Shown: piece after piece, positions 36,904 to 47,329 of the stretch
How positions within the stretch are numbered: position 1 is the stretch's first letter
How the letters are laid out: the number at the start of each line of letters is the position of its first letter
NCBI RefSeq assembly: GCF_002514725.1
Contig: NZ_NTLB01000006.1
Location: 1 to 64,000, forward strand
Direction of reading: 5' to 3'
Length of the DNA: 64,000 bases
DNA from: Mangrovitalea sediminis
GTDB lineage: Bacteria > Pseudomonadota > Gammaproteobacteria > Pseudomonadales > Oleiphilaceae
Made by a program: the position numbers and the translations under genes
Notes under the pieces: model-generated
What the model was told of the DNA's origin: nothing
The model's database searches: none
What the model saw: only the letters and a program-made list of their open reading frames with translations

Positions 36904-37689
36904 TTATTCGTCAAGGCGGTGACGATGAGCGCCATTGGCAACGGGAAAGGCGACCACATTCTTCCGCTTCCAGCGAGGCCGCAAGGGTATCATGGACCCT
37001 ACCCGCTTTTCCGCCAGCACGACATAGAAGGCGCCGGTCGGCAATGCAAAGCGTTTTGGCATAAGCCGTTCAAGAAAATACAGGCGATGAAGCAGTCGCG
37101 CACTTTGCAACGGTGGGCGGAAAAACTGGAAAGACCGCATTTCCATTCCGAAATCCAGCAGCGTGAGCCAATCGTCCAAGCGGCGGGAGCCGATAAAGCG
37201 CCCATTCCAGGGTGCCTTTTTATGGCGGTGCAAAAGCCGCCACAAGCCCCAGGAACTGAGCGGATTGAAACCCACGATGACCAGATGACCGCTGCCCCTC
37301 AGCACCCGGTGCGCCTCGCGTAAAGCCTGATGGGGATACGGAGCGAAATCGAGGGTGTGATGCATGATCACCACGTCCAGCGTATCGCTGGGAAAAGGCA
37401 ACTCTTCGGGGTTGGCAACCACCACGCCCGCCGGCATGTGATCCGCCCAGGCCGGGATGGCCAGCATTCTGTGACCGCAATGCCCCAGGGAACCAACAGG
37501 GACCCGGTGACTGACGCCCAATTCCAGCTGGTTTGCACCGAATACCCGCTCCAGAACCTGACGAACCGCTCGCCGCTCCGTCGCCAGCAGCTGACGTCCC
37601 AGCGCAGACTGGAACCAATGCTCGAAGCTCTCGCATTCAGCGCTCATCCTGGGTCGATCCGACTGGTTAGCCTGCTCTGAGTGAGGCAT
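36904..37689 (-). CDS. Class I SAM-dependent methyltransferase, unknown substrate
   Basis: A 261-residue protein with a degenerate methyltransferase fold of the type found between gloB and rnhA in Pseudomonas. Seen: a poorly conserved motif I ([17 protein letters not shown]), [27 protein letters not shown] near residues 88-114 (methyltransferase motif II/III region) and [21 protein letters not shown] near 122. A basic C-terminal tail ends in HRHRLDE. Substrate unknown. A start at ATG 37647 ([11 protein letters not shown]) is an alternative; neither has a clear ribosome site. Divergent from gloB. Confidence 0.82.
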   Translation of the reverse strand: MPHSEQANQSDRPRMSAECESFEHWFQSALGRQLLATERRAVRQVLERVFGANQLELGVSHRVPVGSLGHCGHRMLAIPAWADHMPAGVVVANPEELPFPSDTLDVVIMHHTLDFAPYPHQALREAHRVLRGSGHLVIVGFNPLSSWGLWRLLHRHKKAPWNGRFIGSRRLDDWLTLLDFGMEMRSFQFFRPPLQSARLLHRLYFLERLMPKRFALPTGAFYVVLAEKRVGSMIPLRPRWKRKNVVAFPVANGAHRHRLDE

Positions 37690-37715
37690 TTGTCGCCTAT
37701 CTACGGACAGTGGAT

Positions 37716-37744
37716 TTGGGTAACCTAGTGGCTTCTTTTATGAT
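37716..37744 (+). promoter_or_regulatory. Candidate gloB promoter
   Basis: TTGGGT (37716-37721) and TATGAT (37739-37744, five of six) are 17 bases apart. Transcription would start near 37751, about 30 bases before gloB. Confidence 0.45.
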
Positions 37745-37779
37745 ACCGGTAGAAATCATACCACCAAGCGGACCGGACC

Positions 37780-38574
37780 ATGTTCAAAGTCGATGCCATC
37801 GCCGCCTTCAATGACAACTATATCTGGTGTATCAGCAACACCGAAACCCACGATGCCTGGGTCGTCGATCCTGGCGATGCCGCGCCGGTCCTGGAGACTT
37901 TGCAGCGGGAACGCCTAACCCTCCGCGGCATATTGATCACCCACCATCATGGTGATCATGTCGGAGGTGTCTCCCGCCTGCTCGAAAGTGCGGATATTCC
38001 CGTCTACGCTCCCAAAAACTCGCCATTCCAGGGCGCATCGCATTATCTCGAGGACGGCGATACCCTGGTGCTGCCGGGCCTGACATTCCACGTCCTCGCG
38101 GTCCCAGGCCACACACTGGATCATATCGCCTATTACTGTCCACAGTTGGATGATGCGCCCGCAGTGTTCTGCGGCGACACACTGTTTGCCTGCGGCTGCG
38201 GACGACTGTTCGAAGGGCAGCCCGCTCAAATGCAGGCATCCCTGGCCAAGCTGGTCGCTCTGCCCGATGCAACCCGTGTTTATTGTGCCCATGAGTACAC
38301 GCTTGCCAATGTACGTTTTGCCCGAGCAGTTCTCCCGGAAGATCAGGCGCTGCTGGCATTCGAGAACGCCTGCAGGAAAAAGCGTGACGCCGGACAACCG
38401 ACACTCCCTGTAACCCTCGGCAACGAAAAACAACTGAATCCGTTCCTGCGATGGGGTGACAATGACCTCATACAATCGGCAAAAACCTATGCCGGGGCCC
38501 AGGGACTGGCGTTTTCACCCGATCAGGCCGCATCCATTTTTGCAGTTATTCGGAGCTGGAAAGATCGTTTTTAG
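37780..38574 (+). CDS. gloB: Hydroxyacylglutathione hydrolase (glyoxalase II)
   Basis: A 264-residue metallo-beta-lactamase-fold enzyme that hydrolyses S-lactoylglutathione to lactate, the second step of methylglyoxal removal. The binuclear metal site is in ITHHHGDHVGG near residue 49, with further ligands in VPGHTLDHI near 110, FCGDTLFACGCGR near 131 and CAHEYTLANV near 169. Length is normal. It adds a glutathione-dependent methylglyoxal route to the NemR-type cluster at 6-10 kb. Confidence 0.96.
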   Translation: MFKVDAIAAFNDNYIWCISNTETHDAWVVDPGDAAPVLETLQRERLTLRGILITHHHGDHVGGVSRLLESADIPVYAPKNSPFQGASHYLEDGDTLVLPGLTFHVLAVPGHTLDHIAYYCPQLDDAPAVFCGDTLFACGCGRLFEGQPAQMQASLAKLVALPDATRVYCAHEYTLANVRFARAVLPEDQALLAFENACRKKRDAGQPTLPVTLGNEKQLNPFLRWGDNDLIQSAKTYAGAQGLAFSPDQAASIFAVIRSWKDRF

Positions 38575-38823
38575 CGGGCTTTGGTCCCACACGCACGGTT
38601 CCAGGGAGCCACGCAAAGGCCGAATGGAGCGCCCCGGGTCGGGTTGACCCTCACCGGGGGGTTAAATAGAATCCAGAAGCCTTTGAAAAATGGTCTATAT
38701 TTACAGCAGGACTCTGGCGCGAGGCGCAACCTGTTGTTGGTACTCTCCTCCGTCAAACCGGGCCGGCCCGGATATTTGAACGACACCGGCCTTCCATGTG
38801 CTGTTACTCGAAGATCAAGAAAA

Positions 38824-40563
38824 ATGCGTAAGATTGCCGCTATCGTCAGTTCGCTCGTCATTTTATCAGGCTGCAGCAGCCTGGCACCCAAGACGGCCGA
38901 TGACGCTTCACAGCAACCGGCCAACGAATCCGAGTTGATGAATTCCCAGCAGGTCGTCGTACCTGCTGCCGACGACGATTCCGCCGAGGCGCTCGGCAGC
39001 GATACTGATTCCCAAGCCAGCCAGCAGGACGAAAACGAGACGCTGGACAGCAATATAGACCCCAGCGTTAAGGATGAAGTTCAAAAAGCCCGCGCCAAAT
39101 TGGATAACGGGGACAGCAGTGACGTGGATACGACGCCTGCAGCGCCCCAGGATCTGTGGGCGCACCTGCGCTCGACGTTCAAGCTGGATCTGAACCGCGA
39201 CAATCCCCGCATTGAGGCCCAGGTCAAGTGGTACGCCAGCCATCCTGGCTACCTCAACCGCACGGTTCAACGCGCCAGCCGATACCTCTACTACATCACC
39301 GACCAATTGCAGAAGCGCAACATGCCGGGCGAACTGGCGTTGCTGCCGGTCGTTGAAAGTGCCTTCGACCCCTTTGCCTACTCCCATGGCCGCGCATCGG
39401 GCCTATGGCAGTTCATCCCGTCGACGGGCCGCATCTACGGCCTCGATCAGGACTGGTGGTACGACGGTCGCCGCGATGTCGTGCAGTCCACTGACGCCGC
39501 GCTACGCTACCTGCAGGCACTCTCCAATCGTTTCGATGGAAAATGGCTACTCGCACTGGCCTCATACAACAGCGGTGCCGGCACCGTTATCAATGCCGTC
39601 AAACACAACGAACGGCGTCACAAGCCCACGGATTTCTGGTCCCTGCACCTGCCGAAGGAAACCAGTGCCTACGTGCCTAAATTGCTGGCGATTGCCAAAA
39701 TCGTTCAGGATCCGGCCAAATATGGCGTCACGCTGAAATCCCTGCCGGATACACCCTACTTCAAAATCGTCGAGACCCATGGACAGATCGACCTTGCCCA
39801 GGCCGCCAAACTGGCCGGTGTCGACGTTGAGGAGATCTATCTGCTCAACCCCGGCTGCAACCGTTGGGCGACTGATCCCAAGGGGCCCGGCCGCCTGCTG
39901 GTACCGGCCAAGGATGCAGATACCTTTGAAACCGCGCTCGCCGAATTGCCCAAGGACAAACGCGTAACCTGGCACAATTACCGGGTCAGAAACGGCGACT
40001 CCCTTATCGTGATTGCCCACCAATTCCGCACGACACCCTCGGTGATCCGGCAGATCAACGGCCTGCACACCAATATGATCCGGGTGGGTCAGCACCTGCT
40101 GATTCCCGTCGCCAGCCACGATGGCAAGTACTATGCGCTCAGCGCGTCCGCACGCCTGAAAGCCACGCAGGAACGTTATGCATCCAGCGGGCGCACCCGC
40201 GTGAACTATCGCGTCAGACATGGCGATACCCTGTGGGATATTGCCAGGGCCCACAATGTCAGTGTGCGTAAACTGGCGAAATGGAACGGCATGGCCCCGA
40301 CAGATCCGCTGATGCCCGGCCATAAGCTGGTGATATTGAAAGCCGACACCCGCCTGGCGATGGCCTCCACATCGCCCTCGCGCCAGGAAATGATCCGCAA
40401 GATCGGTTATCGCGTTCATCGCGGCGACTCACTGTCCCGTATCGCCAACCGGTTTAACGTGGATGTTGCCGATATTGTCGACTGGAACTCAATCAACCCG
40501 GACAACTATCTCCGTCCCGGTGAAAGTCTGGTACTCTACGTCGATATACGAAACAGCCCCTGA
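38824..40563 (+). CDS. mltD: Membrane-bound lytic murein transglycosylase D with three LysM domains
   Basis: A 579-residue outer-membrane lipoprotein. The lipobox ILSGC places the lipidated cysteine at residue 17, which fixes the start at ATG 38824. After an acidic linker comes the transglycosylase domain, with the catalytic glutamate in LLPVVESAFDPFA and SGLWQFIPSTGR after it. Three LysM peptidoglycan-binding repeats follow (starting YRVRNGDSL, YRVRHGDTL and YRVHRGDSL). It cleaves the glycan strand to 1,6-anhydro ends. E. coli MltD has two LysM domains, from memory. It follows gloB, as in many gammaproteobacteria. Confidence 0.95.
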   Translation: MRKIAAIVSSLVILSGCSSLAPKTADDASQQPANESELMNSQQVVVPAADDDSAEALGSDTDSQASQQDENETLDSNIDPSVKDEVQKARAKLDNGDSSDVDTTPAAPQDLWAHLRSTFKLDLNRDNPRIEAQVKWYASHPGYLNRTVQRASRYLYYITDQLQKRNMPGELALLPVVESAFDPFAYSHGRASGLWQFIPSTGRIYGLDQDWWYDGRRDVVQSTDAALRYLQALSNRFDGKWLLALASYNSGAGTVINAVKHNERRHKPTDFWSLHLPKETSAYVPKLLAIAKIVQDPAKYGVTLKSLPDTPYFKIVETHGQIDLAQAAKLAGVDVEEIYLLNPGCNRWATDPKGPGRLLVPAKDADTFETALAELPKDKRVTWHNYRVRNGDSLIVIAHQFRTTPSVIRQINGLHTNMIRVGQHLLIPVASHDGKYYALSASARLKATQERYASSGRTRVNYRVRHGDTLWDIARAHNVSVRKLAKWNGMAPTDPLMPGHKLVILKADTRLAMASTSPSRQEMIRKIGYRVHRGDSLSRIANRFNVDVADIVDWNSINPDNYLRPGESLVLYVDIRNSP

Positions 40564-40672
40564 TTCCGGCACACGGCTAACACCGATTTAACCGGTCCCG
40601 AGCGATTTTGCGGAACAATCGCCGGGCCCGGCCGGTCTTACGGGTCATTCCATCGATAACCAAAACGAATCC

Positions 40673-42490
40673 ATGATGAGACTGACGAAACCGGCTGCCC
40701 TCACCCTTTCCCTGCTCTTCTCGCTCCTCCCCTTTAGCCCATCAGCTCTTGCTGCCGACAAAGCACCCCAGGCGCAATACGCCATTGCAATGCACGGCAA
40801 ACCGAAGTACGGACCGGATTTCAAACATTTCGATTATGTAAATCCGAAAGCGCCCAAGGGCGGCACGCTGAAAATGGCAGCGGTGGGCAACAATTACGAC
40901 AGTTTCAATCCCTTTATTCTCAAGGGCGTGGCGGTGGCCGGAATCAACCGGATCTACGACACGCTGATGATGTCGTCAGGCGACGAGCCCTTTACCGAGT
41001 ATGGTCTCGTGGCAGACAGCATCAAAGTCGCCAATGACCGGAGCTGGGTCGAGTTTCATATCAACCCCAAAGCGCGTTTCCAGGACGGAAAGCCGATTAC
41101 GGCAGCGGATGTCGTGTTTTCCTTCAATATCCTCATGACACAAGGCCAACCCGGCTATCAGGCCTATTACGCCGACGTCAAATCCGTCAAAGCCATCGAT
41201 AGTCACCTCGTCCGCTTTGACCTCAAGAAAACCCGTAATCGGGAGCTGCCACTGATCCTGGGGCAGATTCCGGTGCTTCCCAAACATTACTGGGCTCACC
41301 ACAAGTTTGACAGTACAAAACTGGAAATCCCGGTCGGCAGCGGACCCTATCGCATCGAGAAATTCGATCCCGGCAGTTCGATTACCTATGTGCGGGACAA
41401 GAATTACTGGGCAAGGGACCTCCCGGTCAATAAAGGGCGCTATAACTTCGATAAGATCGTCTACGACTATTTCAACGACGACACCGTCGCATTGCAGGCT
41501 TTCAAGGCCGGAGACCTTAACTTTCGCCTGGAAAACATCGCCAAGAACTGGGCCACCATGTATTCCGGGTCAAAGTTCAGCAGCGGTGAAATCCAGAAGG
41601 AAGAGATTCCCCAGCACCTGCCCGTGGGCATGCAGGCTTTCGTCTACAACACCCGGCGCCCCGTGTTTGCCGATCGTGAGGTTCGGCGAGCGCTGGCGTA
41701 TGCGTTCGATTTTCACTGGACCAACAAGGCTCTGTTTTACGGCCAATATCAGCGTAGCGACAGTTACTTTGAAAACAGTGATCTTGCCAACCAGGGGCTT
41801 CCCCAAGGCAAGGAGCTGAGCTTACTGGAGCCCTTCCGTAAGACGTTGCCGCCAGAGGTGTTTACCCAACACTACGAGCCGCCCGACACCTCGGACAAGG
41901 TCACACTGCGCGACAACCTGAAAACGGCCTACGAGATCCTGAAAAAAGACGGATGGGTCATACGTAACGGCAAGATGGTCAACGCTAAAACCGGCCAGCC
42001 GCTGAGTTTCGAAATTCTCCTGCGCAGCAAATCCTTTGAGCGCGTTGTTCTGCCCTTCACCCAGAACCTTGCGCGACTGGGTATCGATGCCAACATTCGG
42101 CTGGTCGACAGCAGCCAGTATATCGAGCGTATGAACCATTTCGATTTCGACATGGCCATTCTGGTATTGCCGGAATCCGATTCGCCCGGTAACGAGCAAC
42201 GGGACAAGTGGTCCTCCCATGCCGCCAACACGCCCGGCTCCTCAAACTATATGGGGGTGAACAGCCCCGTGGTCGACCAACTCGTCGGCGACATCATCAA
42301 GGCCGACTCCCGGGAGGACCTGGTCACGGCGACCCGTGCGCTCGATCGCGTCCTGCTCTGGGGTTACTACACAATTCCCCAATGGTTCCTTCCGGTTAGC
42401 CGGGTTGCCTATTACCGCCCCATACAGCATCCGACGCACTATCCCAAGAGCGGTGTCGATATCGATACCTGGTGGTCCGCCGCTCGTTGA
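40673..42490 (+). CDS. yejA: ABC transporter periplasmic binding protein, YejA type
   Basis: A 605-residue family 5 extracellular solute-binding protein. Signal peptide: MMRLTK then a hydrophobic core and an ALA-AD cleavage site near residue 27. Family signatures include FDYVNPKAPKGGTLKMA near 59 and YDTLMMSSGDEPFTEYG near 100. YejABEF in E. coli imports peptide antibiotics such as microcin C and other oligopeptides. First of four genes in one operon. Adjacent ATGs at 40673 and 40676 leave the exact start open. Confidence 0.9.
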   Translation: MMRLTKPAALTLSLLFSLLPFSPSALAADKAPQAQYAIAMHGKPKYGPDFKHFDYVNPKAPKGGTLKMAAVGNNYDSFNPFILKGVAVAGINRIYDTLMMSSGDEPFTEYGLVADSIKVANDRSWVEFHINPKARFQDGKPITAADVVFSFNILMTQGQPGYQAYYADVKSVKAIDSHLVRFDLKKTRNRELPLILGQIPVLPKHYWAHHKFDSTKLEIPVGSGPYRIEKFDPGSSITYVRDKNYWARDLPVNKGRYNFDKIVYDYFNDDTVALQAFKAGDLNFRLENIAKNWATMYSGSKFSSGEIQKEEIPQHLPVGMQAFVYNTRRPVFADREVRRALAYAFDFHWTNKALFYGQYQRSDSYFENSDLANQGLPQGKELSLLEPFRKTLPPEVFTQHYEPPDTSDKVTLRDNLKTAYEILKKDGWVIRNGKMVNAKTGQPLSFEILLRSKSFERVVLPFTQNLARLGIDANIRLVDSSQYIERMNHFDFDMAILVLPESDSPGNEQRDKWSSHAANTPGSSNYMGVNSPVVDQLVGDIIKADSREDLVTATRALDRVLLWGYYTIPQWFLPVSRVAYYRPIQHPTHYPKSGVDIDTWWSAAR

Positions 42491-42517
42491 GCCCGCATCT
42501 GAGAGGAACCTGACGGT

Positions 42518-43606
42518 ATGGGCACCTATATACTGCGTCGACTGCTGCTGATCATCCCTACCCTGTTTGGGGTCATGCTGCTCAACTTCGTGATTATCCA
42601 GGCCGCCCCCGGCGGCCCTGTCGAGCAGATCATGGGTAAGATCAAGGGGTTCGAGACCAGCAACCTCGGCCGCATTACCAATACCGGCGCTGAGACCCTT
42701 CAATCCACCTCGGATAACGGCGGCAGCTACCGTGGCAGCCAGGGGTTACGGCCCGAACTCCTGGCCAAGATCAAGAAGATGTATGGCTTTGACCAGCCTG
42801 CCTATGTCCGCTTCTTCAAGATGGTGCGCAACTACCTGACCTTCAATTTCGGCGACAGCCTGTTCCGCGACAAATCGGTGCTTGGGCTGATCAAGGAAAA
42901 GATGCCCGTCTCCATTTCACTGGGGCTATGGTCGACGCTGATCATCTATCTCGTCTCCATTCCACTGGGTATCCGCAAGGCCGTCCGGGACGGTAGCCAT
43001 TTCGATGCCTGGACCAGTACGGCCATTATTACCGGTTACTCCATTCCCGGCTTCCTGTTTGCGGTGCTGCTGATTATCCTGTTCGCCGGCGGGACCTATT
43101 TCGACTGGTTCCCGCTAAAGGGTTTGACATCGGATAACTTCCACAGCCTGCCCTGGTATCGCCAGATTGCCGACTACTTCTGGCATCTGGTGCTGCCGGT
43201 GACAGCCAATGTCGTTGGCGGCTTTGCGACACTGACCTTCCTGACCAAAAACTCGTTCATGGACGAGATCAGCAAGCAATATGTCGTGACAGCGCGGGCC
43301 AAGGGGCTGGACGAAAATCGCATCCTTTACGGGCACGTTTTCCGCAACGCCATGCTGATTGTCATCTCTGGCATTCCCGGTCTGCTGGTCAGTCTGTTCT
43401 TCACCAGCTCGCTGCTGATCGAGGTCATGTTCTCCCTCGACGGACTCGGTCTGCTCAGCTATCAAGCCACACTGGACCGCGACTATCCGGTCGTCTTCGG
43501 CACCCTGTACCTGTTCACATTGATCGGGCTTGTCCTGAAATTGATTAGCGACATCACCTATTTCCTGGTCGATCCGCGGATCGATTTCGAGAGCAGGGAG
43601 TCCTGA
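42518..43606 (+). CDS. yejB: ABC transporter permease, YejB type
   Basis: A 362-residue inner-membrane permease of the peptide (DppB/OppB) class. The N terminus is [20 protein letters not shown]; a long periplasmic loop (residues about 40-115) is a mark of YejB; the permease signature is the [20 protein letters not shown] loop near 252, which contacts the ATPase. GAGAGGA precedes the start by about 10 bases. It lies 27 bp after yejA. Confidence 0.92.
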   Translation: MGTYILRRLLLIIPTLFGVMLLNFVIIQAAPGGPVEQIMGKIKGFETSNLGRITNTGAETLQSTSDNGGSYRGSQGLRPELLAKIKKMYGFDQPAYVRFFKMVRNYLTFNFGDSLFRDKSVLGLIKEKMPVSISLGLWSTLIIYLVSIPLGIRKAVRDGSHFDAWTSTAIITGYSIPGFLFAVLLIILFAGGTYFDWFPLKGLTSDNFHSLPWYRQIADYFWHLVLPVTANVVGGFATLTFLTKNSFMDEISKQYVVTARAKGLDENRILYGHVFRNAMLIVISGIPGLLVSLFFTSSLLIEVMFSLDGLGLLSYQATLDRDYPVVFGTLYLFTLIGLVLKLISDITYFLVDPRIDFESRES

Positions 43607-43607
43607 C

Positions 43608-44639
43608 ATGCGATTCCCGCGCCCCCGATTGACCCCGATTCAACAGCGCCGCCTGAACAACTTCAAACGGAGTCGGAAGGCGTACTGGTCGCTATGGATT
43701 TTCCTCGCCCTGTTCGCGCTCTCCCTGGCCGCCGAACTGATCGCCAACGACAAGCCCCTGCTGCTCGAGTACAAGCACCAGTTATATTTCCCGGTCTTCA
43801 AGACCTACCCCGAGACCGACTTTGGCGGCTTCCTGCCGACAGAAACCAATTTCCGCGACCCGGACGTCGCCAAGGAAATCAAGGCCCACGGCTGGATGCT
43901 CTGGCCACCGATCCGGTTCAGTTATGACACCATCAACTACAACCTGAACCAGCCACCGCCCACGCCGCCCAGCACCACCAACTGGCTCGGGACCGACGAC
44001 CGGGGCCGGGATGTGCTCGCGAGGCTGATCTACGGCTTCCGTCTCTCCGTCGTCTTTGGCCTGATCCTGACCGTGCTCAGCACCATCATCGGGGTCACCG
44101 TCGGCGCCGTACAGGGCTTCTACGGCGGCAAGATCGACCTGTTCGGGCAACGATTCCTGGAAATCTGGTCGAGCCTTCCCTATCTCTACCTGCTGATTAT
44201 CCTGTCCAGCTTCATCACGCCGAATTTCTGGTGGATTCTCGGTATTATGCTGCTGTTCAGTTGGACCAGCCTGGTCGACTTGGTGCGGGCCGAATTCCTT
44301 CGGGCACGAAATTTCGAATATGTCCGGGCCGCCCGAGCGCTCGGCCTCGGTAACCGGGGCATTATGTTTCGCCACATGCTGCCCAACGCCATGGTCACCA
44401 CCCTGACCTATGTTCCCTTTATCCTGACCGGCTCCATCGTTGGCCTGACCTCTCTCGATTTTCTCGGTTTCGGCCTTCCGGTCGGCTCGCCCTCGCTGGG
44501 TGAACTGATCGCCGAAGCCAAGGCCAACATTCAGGCGCCCTGGTTGGGAATATCGGCCTTTGCGGCGCTGGCGATCATGCTGACACTGCTGGTGTATATC
44601 GGAGAAGGTGTCCGCAATGCGTTTGATCCAAGGAAGTAG
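43608..44639 (+). CDS. yejE: ABC transporter permease, YejE type
   Basis: A 343-residue DppC-class permease. The N-terminal NFKRSRKAYWSLWIFLALF helix is followed by a long periplasmic region (FKTYPETDFGGFLPTE, WLGTDDRGRDVLARLIYG) and the coupling loop FEYVRAARALGLGNRGIM near 228. One base separates it from the yejB stop and six bases from yejF. Confidence 0.93.
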   Translation: MRFPRPRLTPIQQRRLNNFKRSRKAYWSLWIFLALFALSLAAELIANDKPLLLEYKHQLYFPVFKTYPETDFGGFLPTETNFRDPDVAKEIKAHGWMLWPPIRFSYDTINYNLNQPPPTPPSTTNWLGTDDRGRDVLARLIYGFRLSVVFGLILTVLSTIIGVTVGAVQGFYGGKIDLFGQRFLEIWSSLPYLYLLIILSSFITPNFWWILGIMLLFSWTSLVDLVRAEFLRARNFEYVRAARALGLGNRGIMFRHMLPNAMVTTLTYVPFILTGSIVGLTSLDFLGFGLPVGSPSLGELIAEAKANIQAPWLGISAFAALAIMLTLLVYIGEGVRNAFDPRK

Positions 44640-44645
44640 CACGCC

Positions 44646-46286
44646 ATGAGCGACGCCCTGCCATTGATCGATATCCAGGATCTCAGTATCCGTTTTCATA
44701 ATGCCCCGACCGAGGCCGTACGGAAGGTCAGTTTCAGCATTCCGCACAACCAGATTGTCTCGCTCGTGGGTGAAAGCGGTTCAGGGAAATCGGTGACGGC
44801 ACTTTCCATATTGCGTCTGCTCGACGAGCGGGCCATGACCTATCCCAGTGGCCGTATTCTGCTCGAAGACGAGGACCTGCTGCGCGCCAATGAAAAACGG
44901 CTTAGGCAAATCCGCGGCGCCCGCATCAGCGTAGTCTTCCAGGAACCGATGACGTCGCTGAACCCGCTGCACACCGTTGAAAAGCAAATCGGTGAAATAC
45001 TGTCGGTCCACAAAGGCATTACCGGCGCTGCCGCTCGCGAACGCATCATCGACTTGCTGACGTTGGTAGGCATCCCTGAGCCGGCCTCCCGGCTCAAGAG
45101 CTATCCCCACCAGCTTTCCGGCGGCCAGAAGCAACGCATAATGATCGCCATGGCGCTGGCCAACGAACCGGACCTGTTGATCGCCGACGAGCCCACCACA
45201 GCGCTTGATGTGACTGTCCAGAAGCAGGTGTTGGAGTTATTGAAGAACCTGCAGAGCCGTTTCGGCATGTCCATCCTGCTGATTACCCACGACCTCTCCA
45301 TCGTGCGGCGCTATGCCGATGCGGTCGTCGTCATGCAGTCGGGTGAAGTGGTTGAACAGGGCGAATGCCATGCTCTCTTCGAGAATCCCCAGCACCCCTA
45401 CACGCAGAAGCTCCTCGCGGCTGAGCCTTCCGGGGCGCCAAAGCCCGTGGAGGACGACGCCGAGACGCTGCTGTCGGTCACCGACCTTAGCGTCCGTTTT
45501 CCGGTCGGAAAGCGTCTTTTCGGACAAGCCCGGGATTACTTTGTTGCTGTCGATCACATCAGCCTGGCGCTACGCCGGGGGGAAACCCTGGGAATCGTCG
45601 GTGAAAGTGGTAGCGGTAAAACCACTTTGGGTCTGGCACTGCTGAAACTGATCCGCAGCGAAGGCGCCGTAACCTTCAGAGACCAACGCCTGGATGGCCT
45701 AGACCAGAAGCAGTTCCGACCGTTCCGCCGCGCCTTGCAAATCGTTTTCCAGGACCCGTATGGCAGCCTGAGCCCCCGAATGTCCATTGCGGAGATCATT
45801 GGCGAAGGCCTCGGCATCCACCGCATCGGTACGCCTGCGGAGCGCGAGCAACGCATTATTCAGGCGCTCGAGGACGTCGGGCTCGACCCTGAAACCCGCC
45901 ACCGCTATCCGCACGAGTTTTCCGGCGGTCAACGCCAGCGCGTCGCGCTCGCCCGAGCTCTGGTTCTGCAACCGGACATTATTATCCTGGATGAACCGAC
46001 ATCCGCGCTCGACCGCACCGTACAGGCGCAAATGATTCGTCTGCTGCGCGAGCTACAGCGCAAATACCAGCTCAGTTTTCTCTTTATCAGCCACGACCTG
46101 TCTGTGGTGCGAGCCCTCAGTCACCGACTCATCGTGATGCGCCAGGGCCGGGTTGTCGAAGAAGGCGAAGCCAGTCAGGTCTTCGACAGCCCCCGTCATC
46201 CCTATACCCGGGAGTTGATGGACGCCGCCTTTTTCTACCAGAAAGACAACACCGAAACCCCGCGGTCACCGATCCCGGGATTCTGA
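44646..46286 (+). CDS. yejF: ABC transporter ATP-binding protein with two ATPase domains, YejF type
   Basis: A 546-residue fused ATPase. Each half has a Walker A (GESGSGKSVTAL near residue 39 and GESGSGKTTLGL near 319), an ABC signature (LSGGQKQRI near 158 and FSGGQRQRV near 426) and a Walker B (LLIADEPTTALD and IIILDEPTSALD). This double-ATPase form energises the YejBE permease. Last of the operon. Its C-terminal oligopeptide-type tail (DSPRHPYTRELMDA) is complete. Confidence 0.94.
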   Translation: MSDALPLIDIQDLSIRFHNAPTEAVRKVSFSIPHNQIVSLVGESGSGKSVTALSILRLLDERAMTYPSGRILLEDEDLLRANEKRLRQIRGARISVVFQEPMTSLNPLHTVEKQIGEILSVHKGITGAAARERIIDLLTLVGIPEPASRLKSYPHQLSGGQKQRIMIAMALANEPDLLIADEPTTALDVTVQKQVLELLKNLQSRFGMSILLITHDLSIVRRYADAVVVMQSGEVVEQGECHALFENPQHPYTQKLLAAEPSGAPKPVEDDAETLLSVTDLSVRFPVGKRLFGQARDYFVAVDHISLALRRGETLGIVGESGSGKTTLGLALLKLIRSEGAVTFRDQRLDGLDQKQFRPFRRALQIVFQDPYGSLSPRMSIAEIIGEGLGIHRIGTPAEREQRIIQALEDVGLDPETRHRYPHEFSGGQRQRVALARALVLQPDIIILDEPTSALDRTVQAQMIRLLRELQRKYQLSFLFISHDLSVVRALSHRLIVMRQGRVVEEGEASQVFDSPRHPYTRELMDAAFFYQKDNTETPRSPIPGF

Positions 46287-46373
46287 AAACAAAGGCCTTA
46301 GACGAACGGTTAATCATCCGGTAGCGTCTCCCGTGGGATACTACGCGGATTAGTCACAGGGGAGATTTGAATC

Positions 46374-47162
46374 ATGGGAATGCTCGAAGGCAAAAAGGCG
46401 CTGATCGTCGGTGTCGCCAGTAAACATTCGATCGCCAGCGGTATTGCAGCCGCATTCCAGCGGGAAGGCGCTGAACTGGCCTTTACCTATCAGAACGAAC
46501 GCCTGCGCGAGCGCGTCGAAGGTTTTGCGGAAGGCTGGGGCAGTAAGATCGTTGTGCCCTGTGACGTTGCCAACGATAGCGACATCGACAATGTCTTCAA
46601 GGAGCTGGGCAAGCATTGGGACGGCGTGGATATCGTGATTCACTCCGTCGGTTTCGCGCCCGCCAACGAACTCGCAGGCAACTATGTGGATGTCACCACT
46701 CGCGAAGGCTTCCGCATCGCCCACGACATCAGCTCCTATAGCTTTGTCGCCCTGGCTCGTGCCGGGCGGGAGATGATGCGCGGCCGCAACGGTTCCCTGC
46801 TGACGCTGACGTACCTGGGTGCCCAGAAAGTGCTGCCCAACTACAACGTCATGGGGCTGGCCAAAGCGAGCCTGGAGGCAAACGTACGCTACATGGCGGC
46901 GAGCCTGGGGCCGGATGGCACCCGGGTCAACGGTATTTCAGCCGGCCCGATCAAGACGCTGGCCGCTTCCGGCATCGGCAGCTTCCGCAAGATGCTGTCC
47001 GAAAATGCCAACCGTGCGCCCCTTCGCCGTAACGTCACGACGGAAGAAGTAGGCAACAGCGGCGCCTTCCTCTGTTCCGACATGGCTTCCGGTATTACCG
47101 GCGAAATCCTTTACGTCGATGCCGGTTTCAACATTACTGCCATGGGTAATCTCGAGGATTAA
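46374..47162 (+). CDS. fabI: Enoyl-[acyl-carrier-protein] reductase (NADH)
   Basis: A 262-residue short-chain reductase that performs the last step of each fatty-acid elongation round. Seen: [16 protein letters not shown] (cofactor site), the catalytic tyrosine-lysine pair in [11 protein letters not shown], and [14 protein letters not shown] (substrate-flap region, target of triclosan). GGGGAG precedes ATG 46374. It follows yejF, the Pseudomonas order. Confidence 0.96.
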   Translation: MGMLEGKKALIVGVASKHSIASGIAAAFQREGAELAFTYQNERLRERVEGFAEGWGSKIVVPCDVANDSDIDNVFKELGKHWDGVDIVIHSVGFAPANELAGNYVDVTTREGFRIAHDISSYSFVALARAGREMMRGRNGSLLTLTYLGAQKVLPNYNVMGLAKASLEANVRYMAASLGPDGTRVNGISAGPIKTLAASGIGSFRKMLSENANRAPLRRNVTTEEVGNSGAFLCSDMASGITGEILYVDAGFNITAMGNLED

Positions 47163-47170
47163 GCCTCTCC

Positions 47171-47194
47171 GGGGGCGGAAGACCTTCCGCCCCC
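47171..47194 (+). terminator. GC-rich hairpin after fabI
   Basis: A perfect 10-bp stem, GGGGGCGGAA (47171-47180) with TTCCGCCCCC (47185-47194), nine bases after the fabI stop. There is no T-tract, so it may protect the 3' end rather than terminate. Confidence 0.5.
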
Positions 47195-47329
47195 ACCTCA
47201 TATCCGTTGTCCCTGCGGGCCAGCCACCGGGAAAGCCGGATTTTTCACGACGTTACTCGAACTGCGTCACTGTCACGATCAGTAAGAGTCTGTAACATTG
47301 ACGCGCTCGCTTTAACAGGTGAAAGGCGC

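Noticed and set aside
43782-44747. A 321-codon minus-strand frame opposite yejE
   Set aside because: It is antisense to a clear permease gene and lacks any recognisable domain.
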